From Oegoconia quadripuncta (taxonomy: Eukaryota; Arthropoda; Insecta; Lepidoptera; Autostichidae), in the NCBI GenBank assembly GCA_949316235.1, contig OX438747.1, positions 31,252,618 to 31,316,617 of the forward strand: a stretch of DNA of 64,000 bases, given 5' to 3'. Made by a program: the position numbers and the translations under genes. Numbering within the stretch: position 1 is the stretch's first letter; every line of letters starts with the position of its first letter. Shown piece after piece: positions 22,342-49,000 of this stretch. Below the pieces are notes generated by a model. The model worked only from the letters and a program-made list of their open reading frames with translations, was not told where the DNA came from and made no database searches.

Positions 22342-22440
22342 TGTGAGTGTGTGTGTGTGTGAGTGTGTTTGTGTGTCAGGTGGGTGAGCCGTGTGCGCGT
22401 GTGTGTGTGTGTGTGTGTGTGTGAAGGGGTGTGTGTGGGG
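22276..22440. repeat. (TG)n microsatellite
   Basis: About 165 bp of TG repeats with rare interruptions (GAGTGTGAG, CGTGTGCGCG). The long His/Thr-rich frames on the opposite strand are artefacts of this repeat. Confidence 0.95.
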
Positions 22441-22508
22441 GGTGCCTGTGTGTGCGTAAGATTGTGAGGGTGTGTATGTGTGGAGGTGCGGTGTGTGTCT
22501 GTAGGTAT

Positions 22509-22574
22509 AACACACACACAAATATAAAGTAAATATACATATATATATATATTTACTTTATATTTGTGTGTGTT
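22509..22574. repeat. Palindrome next to the TG tract
   Basis: AACACACACAAATATAAAGT ... ACTTTATATTTGTGTGTGTT form nearly perfect inverted arms around an AT core, potentially cruciform-forming. Confidence 0.8.
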
Positions 22575-22576
22575 AT

Positions 22577-22960
22577 TGGGAATCAATATGATCGACCGGG
22601 TCAGAAATGCTACACTACGCTCACGGACTCGGATCTCTGACGTGGGGAAAAAATCGGCAACGTTGAAGTGGGACTGGGCGGGTCACGTGGGCCGCATGCC
22701 GTGCGAGTTGTGGGCAAATGCGTCCACTATTTGGACTCCTACAACAGCCAGACGCAAACGTGGCCGACCACGAAAACGGTGGAGAGACGAGCTTGATAGT
22801 TTTAATAAGGGATGGTTTGTGCTCGCCAAGAACGAATACGACTGGAAACATGTACTATGGGCTCTTAATATTAATAATATTTGTGTCCACTCTATATTCC
22901 CCTTCACTATTGTTTTTTCCTTTGTCGGGTTTGCACGAAGATATCTTAGATAGAAAATAT
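22577..22960 (+). mobile_element. LINE RT C-terminus remnant (family L4)
   Basis: The frame reads RVRNATLRSRTRISDVGKKS, ATLKWDWAGHVGRMP, RRKRGRPRKRWRDELDSF and LAKNEYDWKHVLW. This is the standard end (GHVxR ... RGRPxxRW) of a non-LTR retrotransposon polyprotein. The upstream RT is missing. Confidence 0.8.
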
Positions 22961-23034
22961 TTTAGGGATACGCTCGCCATATAAACCACGCCGACAAAAA
23001 GTTAAATAAAATCTTTAAAAATAAAGGGGGGATG

Positions 23035-23275
23035 AATTTTCTTTTTACCCGACAGACCCAAAAAGGAGGGTTATGTTTATCGAGTGAATGTATGTATGTG
23101 TGTATGTAGACTTCTATATTACTTGCTATAGCCTAAATACCTCGCCCGATTTTGTAGTGCAAGGTGTCGTTCGGATCGTCTTGATTCCTGGAGTGTCATA
23201 GGATACATTTAATGGTAAAAAACAACATGGCGCCCGCAAAATATAAAGTATGCTGTCGGGTTTTTGATTTTTAAA
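23035..23275 (+). repeat. ACCCGACAG / TATG-containing dispersed repeat, copy 1
   Basis: TTTTTACCCGACAGACCC, a TATGTATG run, TCTATATTACTTGCTATAGC and AACATGGCGCCCGCAAAATA are shared in order with 27570-28085. Class unknown. Confidence 0.65.
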
Positions 23276-23375
23276 TAGTTATATTCGTTGGAGTCCGACT
23301 TACTTAGAATTCACGGGCGTAGTACAAATAATGCAGTTATAAGGAAAATTATTACTGATAAGTAGATTTTTTTTA

Positions 23376-23948
23376 TGCACAACGGGTTAGCACTTGACCT
23401 CAATCACATCTGATGTAACGTACTGACCCGGAAACCCCATCTTATTTGGAGGACTGGCTATCTTATTTTTTTTTTTTTGGTTTCATTCTCTCCGTTAGGA
23501 GAAGGCAAAGGGATCTAGCCCATAACAGCCATGTCTTATTTCTCTTATTTCTTCAGTTTGTAAGTCAGTCTCAGTCAAAACAAGTAATTCGTCGTATACT
23601 TGGCGTATACAGAGTCTAGTCACGGTCAAGTCATTCTTCAGTAAAGTGGCAGAATGCTTTACAAAAGATTTTGGCGGCTTCTTGTGGGAACCCAAAAGCT
23701 CCGTGACGCACTTTAATTTACACTTCCCTTCACTTGTACACTATCACTAACGTTTGCTGCACAATATTCTGCCATTATTAAGCTTCAAAAGTTAGAATGC
23801 ACAAATTATAAGACTTATAAAGAAAAATGCTACTTCACTCGCCGAGTTCCCGCCAAAAAGCCTGGCTATCTTATTTCTGACAACCGGAACACAACAATGC
23901 AATTACATTGCTGTTTGGCGGCAGATTTAGATAATATGGTGGTAGTAT
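23376..23948 (-). mobile_element. SINE-A, split by retroposon R
   Basis: Parts 23376-23468 and 23862-23948 together form a 5'-truncated SINE-A on the minus strand; the interruption is the R element. Confidence 0.85.
23469..23861 (-). mobile_element. Retroposon R, copy 2, with 15-bp target duplication
   Basis: CTGGCTATCTTATTT is present at 23454-23468 and 23862-23876. The element is reversed: T-run on the left (its poly-A), and the shared 5' end (complement of GGCTTTTTGGCGGGAACTCG) at the right. It contains a 66-codon minus-strand frame (SHKKPPKSFVKHSATLLKND...). Confidence 0.92.
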
Positions 23949-24116
23949 GTTTCACAAGACCGATCGTTGTGGAGATCCTTTGAGGCCTTTGTCCTGCAGT
24001 GGACGTCTTTCGGCTGATATAATGAGATGAGATTTCACAAGTCAATGACTCAAGTCAAATATAAGTATACCTGCTTTCCGTTGAAAAGTATTTGTCAAAC
24101 AAAGAGGGGGCTCCAA

Positions 24117-24812
24117 GGCGCGTATTAATAAACCGTTCTCAAGATTGAGATTACCTGTTGACGCTTCAGAATCTGTTGCATGTTAAAACAGTAACAAAAA
24201 TATTTGTATTGAGACTCCAAACATTTGTAGTGATTCGTTCACGATTCGGTCAGTGAGACTATAGAATGCACTACCGCATGCAATCCGCGCAAGTCCATCG
24301 TTAGAAATTTTCAAGAAAAGAGTAAAAGAGCATTATTTGTCTTTATGATTTCTCCTCAGTATTATAGTAATTATTTAATTATTTATCATAATATGAGTAT
24401 TGATAATGTATATACTTGTTTATACTTCGTACTATATATATATTGGATAGGTTATGTGGTATATTTATTTATATATATTATTTTTTTTTTTATAAAATAA
24501 TTTTCAATTGTTGTGTACACTATTTTCTGCCCAATCTAATAAACACGATGTATCTCTAAGGTTTGCTGGTAGAAAACTCTATCGGAGTTAAGCTCGCCTT
24601 TGTACATTTTATATACAATGCATATTTCTGTAACAATTTTGTGTACAATAAAGATATTAAGATATTAAGAGACTGAGACGCGATCTCAATCTCAAGATCG
24701 ATTTATTGTTGTACAAGTATTATTTCTTTGTAGCAATATTTAAGAAGTGTAGTGTAGAATTTTGTGCAATAAAGTGTACTTGATTGATTGATTGATTTAT
24801 TAATACGGCCCT
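24117..24812 (+). mobile_element. MITE family D split by two LINE tails
   Basis: The left end GCGTATTAATAAACCGTTCT and the right end TTTATTAATACGGCCC are MITE-D termini. Between them lie a LINE end at ~24155-24669 (peptide RSVRLWNALPHAIRASPSLE, tail AATAAAGATATTAAG) and a second LINE tail at ~24704-24796 (GCAATAAAGTGTACTTGATT, (GATT)n). Confidence 0.75.
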
Positions 24813-24814
24813 AA

Positions 24815-25357
24815 GCCCCTATATTATGAGGACATGTAATGTAAGGGTACATTACATGTGGCCCGAGAGACACTTGACCGATTTTTTAACATTAATTGTA
24901 CTCGTAGTGTATACCTATATTATCTACAATTATTTCGTTTGCTTATCGCAATGCGCTAAAGTGGAGTCAGCACAGCGTCTAGTTATGTAACTGTGACCTC
25001 AATACGTTTAGTGTTTATTCTACCTAGGTATACTACAAATCTATAAATTGACATGAATCAATCAATAAATGACTCTGTAACTCTATGATGTATATCTTTG
25101 ACCACTATTTTTCATAATAAAAAAACAAAACAATATCAAAATCAAAATCAAAAAATGCTTTATTTTGTAGGTAGGTACACAGGATACACTTAAAATAGTC
25201 AGATTTTACATTTTTTAAGCTACTGCTTGTTTTAAAGAAAAGGTTTTAATATTACAAAATGATTAATTATTATTTTATATTATAATATTTCATTATTAAT
25301 TGTGAAATAGCCTGGTTATGCGAAATCAAAATTGATAAAATATCTAAATAAATAAAT
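24815..25357. other. No gene; reversed LINE tail at ~25130-25240
   Basis: CAAAATCAAAAAATGCTTTA and CACTTAAAATAGTCAGATTT are the reverse of the tail seen at 3740-3816. The rest is unassigned AT-rich DNA. Confidence 0.4.
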
Positions 25358-25592
25358 ATTTTGGACACTTACACCAATCATCTAGTGCCAAAACTAAGCA
25401 AAGATTGTACTATAGATATTGGATAACGGATAAACATCTTCACTTAACATCAATTCAGGTGTGATTGAGATCAAGTACCAACCCGTAGTGCATAAAAAAA
25501 CATAAACATCCGTGACTCGGGAATAAATGTTAATATTCATACAAACGTTTTCCCCTCGCAGGATTAGAACTCGCAATCGTTGGTTTCGTTGA
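25358..25592 (-). mobile_element. SINE-B with an inserted SINE-A end
   Basis: Reversed SINE-B (ACACCAATCATCTAGTGCC ... GGATTAGAACTCGCAATCGT) carries at ~25438-25500 a + strand SINE-A 3' end (CTTCACTTAACATC ... GTGCATAAAAAAA), a nested retroposition. Confidence 0.75.
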
Positions 25593-25666
25593 CATACTTA
25601 TATATTTCGTTTAAAAGTAACATCTAATGACTATTTAAGTATTTGAAAACCTAAAAACCAGACAAT

Positions 25667-25821
25667 GGTGTCGATTCGGATGTACACAAACTAAACTATA
25701 CTAAAACCAGTTTTAGAAAAGTACTGTCTCTTTCTGCCTGGAACAGTACGATGCGGCGGTACCACTCCAAAACTGGTTTTAGTTTCATTTAGTTTAGTTG
25801 GTGTACATCCGAATCGACCCC
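25667..25821. mobile_element. Foldback MITE family E, copy 2
   Basis: Same inverted arms as 3819-3968, with a damaged right terminus (GACCCC for GACACC). Confidence 0.85.
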
Positions 25822-26076
25822 GTTATATTTTGTATTTTGCGGTCGTCACGTTGGATGTTTCACCATAAAATGTACCAAATGACTCTGGGGATCAAGACGT
25901 GGATTCGTGCACCTTGCACTTTAAAATCCCTAAAGCTTTTTAGACTACCTGGAGGATTGTTTGATGATAATGAAAACTTAGTAAGAAAAAAATTTATAAA
26001 ATATCAGATAAATCATCTCTGGATATAACCAGCTCGTTCGCATGCCGACGAACGAAAATGAAATATTATTGTTCCC

Positions 26077-26370
26077 TTTTTTTTTATGCACGATGGATTC
26101 GTACTTGACCTCAATCACATCCCGGAAACCCCAAACACGTTTGGGGGACTGGCTATCTTATCTCTGAGAACCGGAATACAGCAATGCTATTACATTGCTG
26201 CTTGGCAGCAAATTTAGATAAGATGGTGGTACGAGTAGGTAGCCAGGCGGACATTTAAAATGCCCTACCACCAACCAAACCGAGTACTTAAACATGTACC
26301 CCGCTGGGGATCGAACCCGCGACCTCCGAATCGTAAACCCAATGTTGTTTACATTGAGCCACGGAGGCGG
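26077..26370 (-). mobile_element. SINE-A, full length
   Basis: Reversed: T-run and TGCACGATGG at the left, the B box complement GGGATCGAACCCGCGACCTC and the head complement ACATTGAGCCACGGAGGCGG at the right. GTTCC flanks both ends and may be the target duplication. Confidence 0.88.
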
Positions 26371-26519
26371 TTCCTTTTTGTAATATAAAAACCAGTTGTT
26401 AAAAGCGCAACCCGTCGAGTTCCTTGCTTGTTCTTCTCAGGGGAAAATTGCTTTTTAAACATGCGGTAACTGAAAAATGTAAAATCTGACTATTTTAAGT
26501 GTAGATACCTATGTTCAGC

Positions 26520-26848
26520 ATAGAACCTCGCCTGACGCTGTCGGCACAAAAATGTAAAGACTGGCGCCATCTATCGGCGAACCCGTGAACCCACCACTAA
26601 TCGATTTATTCACGTCAATAGGTACAAGTACCTTCTCACGGGTTCCAGGACAATCCGATAGATGGCGCAAATCTAAATGTACATATACTAGCGCGCGGCC
26701 AGTTTTGCTTTCTCTTCCAATCGGTGCAACATTCCAACAATAAAACCTCGAATAGACCGCAGCTGGCGTTTATCTTCTCCCGACAACCTACAAAATAAAG
26801 CATATTTAACTTTTAACACAATTAGTTGTTATAATAGGATGATATCGT
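26520..26848. other. No gene; unassigned repeat-like DNA
   Basis: CTGGCGCCATCTATCGGCGA and CGATAGATGGCGCAAATC are inverted relative to each other about 90 bp apart, suggesting a degenerate hairpin-type repeat. No frame of note. Confidence 0.35.
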
Positions 26849-27000
26849 CTTTGGACATGTGAGAAGATGAATGAAAGAAGACTAACGAAAGAGATATACA
26901 AAGTGAATGTGGATGGTAGTGTTAGTAGGGGAAGACCACGGCGAACGTACCACGATCAAATCGGGGACGTCTAGAAACGCCAAGTCAGAAGCTTTTTTGT
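26849..27000 (+). mobile_element. LINE RT C-terminus remnant
   Basis: The frame GHVRRMNERRLTKEIYKVNV then DGSVSRGRPRRTYHDQIGDV is a degenerate non-LTR polyprotein end. A reversed relative lies at 13000-13325. Confidence 0.7.
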
Positions 27001-27468
27001 TCGTCCTGTGCCTTCTGCCAATAAATATAATTAATATTGTATCAGGGCGGAATTCAGTTGATACAATCTTCTCCAATATATTGGAAAAACTTGCACCAGG
27101 CATACACATATTTGTACCCATTGTCCATTGACCCATGTGTCGGTATAGTTGTGAACCCAGGCTTTTTCCAAATTCATCATTGTACCCAAAACCGACGAAC
27201 ATGTATGAACAACGTTATGATAGTGAATGAAGCAAACGATGTGTGTCAGGATCGTAGCAAGTGGAAGTCTGTGGTCTCTGCCTACCCCTACAGAAAAACT
27301 TGGTGACTTTATGTATGTTCGCCTCTGTTTCGTTTCAGAGTTACTCTATGCCCCCACTCTACTACTCTTTATCTCTTTTAATAAACCCGCAATTTATTAT
27401 TGTAGTAATCGTTGCGCTGTCGCCGAGTGCACACGTATTTAGCCATCTCCAGTGTAAGAAAACAAATT

Positions 27469-44424
<16,956 letters not shown>

Positions 44425-44462
44425 TTTATATTTAGTGCCATTGTTGTTCTGTTGTTTACAAA

Positions 44463-44468
44463 AATAAA
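44463..44468 (+). promoter_or_regulatory. GALT polyadenylation signal AATAAA
   Basis: A canonical AATAAA lies about 40 nt after the GALT stop at 44422-44424. It is the first such hexamer downstream and fits a very short 3' UTR. Confidence 0.7.
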
Positions 44469-44529
44469 GCATTACATTGTTATTAAGTATTTTATTACTA
44501 GATTTTGTTTTTTTTTTTTTTTGCATACA

Positions 44530-44830
44530 TGCAGTGAGAAAATACATTGTCAGAGTCAAGTTTTTCGATTACCCTTACAAAGTGAACCATCCTGTAACCG
44601 CCTTCTTCTGTAGTAGTTCTTCTATGGAAGTCCAACAATTTTCGCTTGAATTCGGCTATGGTTCCAAGGGGTTTCCATGGTGGTTTTAGAATGATTTACT
44701 TTGTACGGATAATCGAAAATGTTTTGATCGAATACAACTATGGTTCCTTGAGGAAAGTTGTTCGAAATCAAGGGTGGCGTCACCAGTTAATGAGAATAAC
44801 ACGAATTTAAATTCACCATGTATACATATG
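44530..44830. repeat. Repeat segment related to 20440-20640
   Basis: Shares TGGAAGTCCAACAATTTTCG and the GATTACCC..ACAAAG region with the earlier copy. Located just after the GALT polyadenylation signal; class unknown. Confidence 0.4.
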
Positions 44831-45009
44831 TACGGATTCCATGCGGACGAAGCTACGTGTAAATACTAGTTAATACCAGTAATGTGATGGATTAGTCGGC
44901 CTTTTTATTTTGTCCCATCGTCGAACAAGATGGGTGCTCTTATATTATAATCCCCAGCATCACCCGCTTTTTCATCTCAGGATAAGTTTATTCCCTCATC
45001 TCGGTAGTT

Positions 45010-45465
45010 TTTTTTTATATTTCGGAAACTTAAACCAATCATCTGATCCCCAACTAAGCAAAGCTTGTACTATGGATACTAGGTAACGTATAAACATACA
45101 TAAATATTTATCTAAACATCCATGACCGGCGAATAAATGTTCGTATTCATAACATAAACATTTACACACACATGTTTAAGTATTCGGTTTGGTTGGTGGT
45201 AGGGCTACCTAAATCTGCCGCCAAGCAGCAATGTTAATAGCATTGTTGTGTTCCGGTTGTCAGAGATAAAATAGCCAGTCCTCCAAATGTGTTGGGGTTT
45301 CCGGGTCAGTACTCTTCCACCTTCGACCTCATCTTCTCTTAACATCAGGTGTGATTGAGGTCAAATACGAACCCGTCGTGCATAAAAAAAAACCCTTCGC
45401 GGGATTCGAACCCTCAACTATTGGTTTGACAGGTTCAGTCTACACTACACCAATCGGTCGCATTT
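45010..45465 (-). mobile_element. SINE-B split by a SINE-A insertion
   Basis: Reversed SINE-B parts are 45010-45170 and ~45392-45465 (GCGGGATTCGAACCCTCAAC). The interruption 45171-45391 is a + strand, 5'-truncated SINE-A ending GTGCATAAAAAAAA. Confidence 0.85.
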
Positions 45466-46024
45466 TAATTAAGTCATTTTAAAGTAGGTATGTAGTTACT
45501 TTAACGTTTTACAATTTATTTTATTACACGGCGTAATAATTTAGTCATTTTTAGTGCACAGAAAAGTAAAGAAAACAGATACAAAACTGTAACAAATCAT
45601 GTTCAAAGGGGAGCTAACAACATTAATCATCAAATTATATGAAATATAGAGAAACCCTACATTAACAATTAATTATAGGACAATGGCAACACGTCTTGAA
45701 TACCAATCTACCTGGCTCAAAAGGACAGTAGGTATCCAACAGCCGTAAAAACTTTATAAAAAAATACCGAGCTACCAATCGAACAAACTTAACTGTCAAC
45801 TGCTGCGTTTCTAATGCAAGGACTTTACGAGACCTGTTAGGGGAGAAAGGAATAGTCTCTTACAAAATCGTATTTTACATCTCGCTTGTGTAGTAGCACG
45901 TCAGATCTGAGAGTAGCACAAACAAAGCCACACAAATCATATAAATACATCGAACAAAATGGCCGAAAGAAAGCAATGAAGCTTCCTTTGTTTGTAAAAT
46001 TATTTTTGTATTAAATCTATGTAA

Positions 46025-46048
46025 ATGTGTATCGGTTTTCAAAAATGA
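46025..46048 (+). promoter_or_regulatory. Upstream ORF overlapping the zinc-finger gene start
   Basis: An ATG at 46025 encodes MCIGFQK and stops with TGA at 46046-46048. It overlaps the proposed main ATG at 46045 in the arrangement ATGA. If the 5' UTR includes this stretch, the uORF could set up termination-reinitiation control. A second short frame (MAERKQ) starts near 45958. The transcription start is not known, so this is inference. Confidence 0.4.
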
Positions 46049-49000
46049 GGGAAATAAATATCAATATTGAAGGTTACAATGTAAATGGTATATGTGTAGG
46101 TTGTTTAAATTACAACCGCAAGATGTTTTATAGAGACGAAGTGAAGGACTGTTTCAAAGTATTAGCGGATATCGACGTAAGTCCGCTTATATTTATTTTC
46201 AAACGCTTTTCAGGACATCTCGTTAAGTGAACAAGACAATTGTTAAGGCTTTTTGTGTAATTTAATTCAAGTTCCGCGCCTTTGAGCGTGTAAACATAGG
46301 AACAAGAAACCTATGATCCGCCATCGTTATTGTTTTTTTTTGTTGTTTTAAACTAATAATCGAATACCCCGAATACCGGTCAATTTCAACCAGCAATCAA
46401 CCTGCACGATGGAAACGAAGATACGATAAGTGAACATGGGCGAATTAAAGAAGTTATTATGGAATAAGAAATAATTGGAATTAAATTGGAGTCTATGGCA
46501 AGATACACCATAGAAAACACTTTTTTTCGTTAGAAATGTTCAACTCTACATAACTCCATATTTTGATCAGATCATTGGATGAGGACATGCTGTAACTTTG
46601 TAAAATCATGATATGTCACCATATCCCTTTTTCCTTGTTCCTTCATGCAACCCAGTATAGATGCTACCGGTCAAAACTATCGTATATTGCTAATTGTAAA
46701 TTTGCTATCCAAGTTTTCACTATTGTCACTCGATGGCAGACGCATGCTAATAGATTCTAAGACTCTTTTCAACATATGCTATTCCAGGTGCCAGATGGTC
46801 TAACAGTTCAGGTATGCTGGGAATGTCTCGCAGCAGTGAAAACTGTCACCCGATTCCAAGCTCAGATATTAAGATCTTTTGAAGTTCTCATTGATTACTC
46901 TCAAAAGGTAATTATCCATGTATACATTTAAATTTTTTGTTTATATTCATGGTCTTATCTTCATGGCTTATCTTGTATATAGGCTAGCTGATAAGTGTCT
47001 AAACCGACATAAAATTATTCGCAGCATACATTTCTCAATTCACCAAATGACCTCACTCAATTTTCCCATGAGCGTCTAACCTGGTGTTTCATCGAAGAAA
47101 TGGGATACATGAATGTGATGTCTGAAGTGGAAGTGACCCAGGAGGAGCGGACCCAGGAGGAGCTGAAGCCAGACTTGGATATTAAGTCTGAGGGTGGCGA
47201 AGATAAATTTGATATCAATACTGGTGAGTAGTCCTTAAAGCTGATGTGAATTTGTCACTTGATCATGTGAGTAAAGAAATTTTTATTTCTCAAACTACAA
47301 TCACTTACATGAGAAAATTTACATAAAATATTTGTTAATTAATTGCGAGCGTATTATAAACAATTTACTTAATAACGGAAAGTCGTGGGTTGGAAAACAA
47401 AACTCATCATTAAGCACTAATAACCAGTATATACAGAGCTCCGATAAGTATGAGCAGCCCACAGAGCGCGCGCTCACATCTCGCTGGCCTTACCGCCAGT
47501 CATGCGTGACCGGGCGTAGAACACAAAAGTAACTCTATTTAGGTACACGGAACTACTATCCGCTAGAACGGACATGGAGCTGACTTTATATTTTTGTAAT
47601 ATTGCGTGGTGGTTTAAACATGGGATGGAATTTTGATATTAGTAGTTAATCTGTTTAGTTTTACATTTAGTAAACAATCCTCCTCCACTAATATTATGTG
47701 AGTTTGCACATACATATACACAGAGCCATCTAGTTCCACACTAAGCAACTAGGTTTGTATTATGTATGGATACCAGATGGTTGATAAACTATATGAATGG
47801 ATTTCTGTTTTGTAAATAAATACCTACATAAACGAAAAACATCCATAATTCGGAAACACATGTCTGTATTCATCATACAAACATATCCCCTAGCGGGATT
47901 CGAACCGCGACCTTTGATATAGCAGCCAGAGTTTCTAACCACTACACCATACATGTCATGTGGTTATAATTATGGTTGCAGTGGACAGCTCTTCTATATT
48001 AGCTACTGTACCCTGTAGAAAGTTGACTTGTTCATTGCTTTAACAAAAAGTGATTTAAATTGGAAAGACAACAATCAATCTAGCAACGCAGGAAAACCTA
48101 AAGTCCCCACTAATATTATAAATGCGAAAATTTTGCACCAAAACCTGCTTGTTATTGCGTTTATGGTACAAACATTATGCTAAGCATACAAATTTAAAGT
48201 CAATATTCATAATTATAATAATAAATATCTTTGTACATATGCACAGCACCATCTACTTCCATACTAATCAACTAGGTTTGTATTATGAATAATATACAAC
48301 ACAAATACATTTTTTTTTTGTAAATGTAATACGGGGAGCAGCGATCAATTTTATGATAAACTTGTTAAAAGCCCCTAATTATTGAAATAATTCACTTGTG
48401 TGATAAATATGATTTTAAAATGAAAAATTTTTTTTTTTTTTTTTTTCAATTTTGATTTAGGGACTTTTATACAAAGGGTACACGCCAGTCCCATCGTACC
48501 TCTTACTGACTTAATCTATTTAAATCTAATTCTAACGAGACACCGATGCCTTCACAAAGGCAAATAGACTCCAGGCAGCGTTAGATTTTGGATGAGCTAG
48601 GATCTCATGGAATATTCCCCCATCTAGTCTATTTAGCCTCTGTTCCATCATCAGCGTCTTTCGTTGGTGCTCGTTCCGGACACATTCCACTAATATATGG
48701 TGCACATCTTCTACAATACCACACACCTCACAGTTAGGAGAGCTGGTCTTTTTCATGAGTGAATAATTTTCTATTTTGTGTTTTTAGAGGAACCCTCCAA
48801 CCTCAGTCATTAGTTTTATTGTGTGAGCCCCAACATAATAAATTTCATAGGCCCATAGGTAGTTCATCATCATACTAACCATTTTACTTCACACAGGTCC
48901 CATGAAAATTGAGGTGGAAATCAATGAAGACTCCCTTCTGGACGACTACCCATCACAGGATCAGGACATCACTTCAGATGACGACATACAGCTGTCAAAG

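Noticed and set aside
22219..22586. Two long His/Thr-rich minus-strand frames
   Set aside because: They are translations of the (TG)n microsatellite and have no coding evidence.
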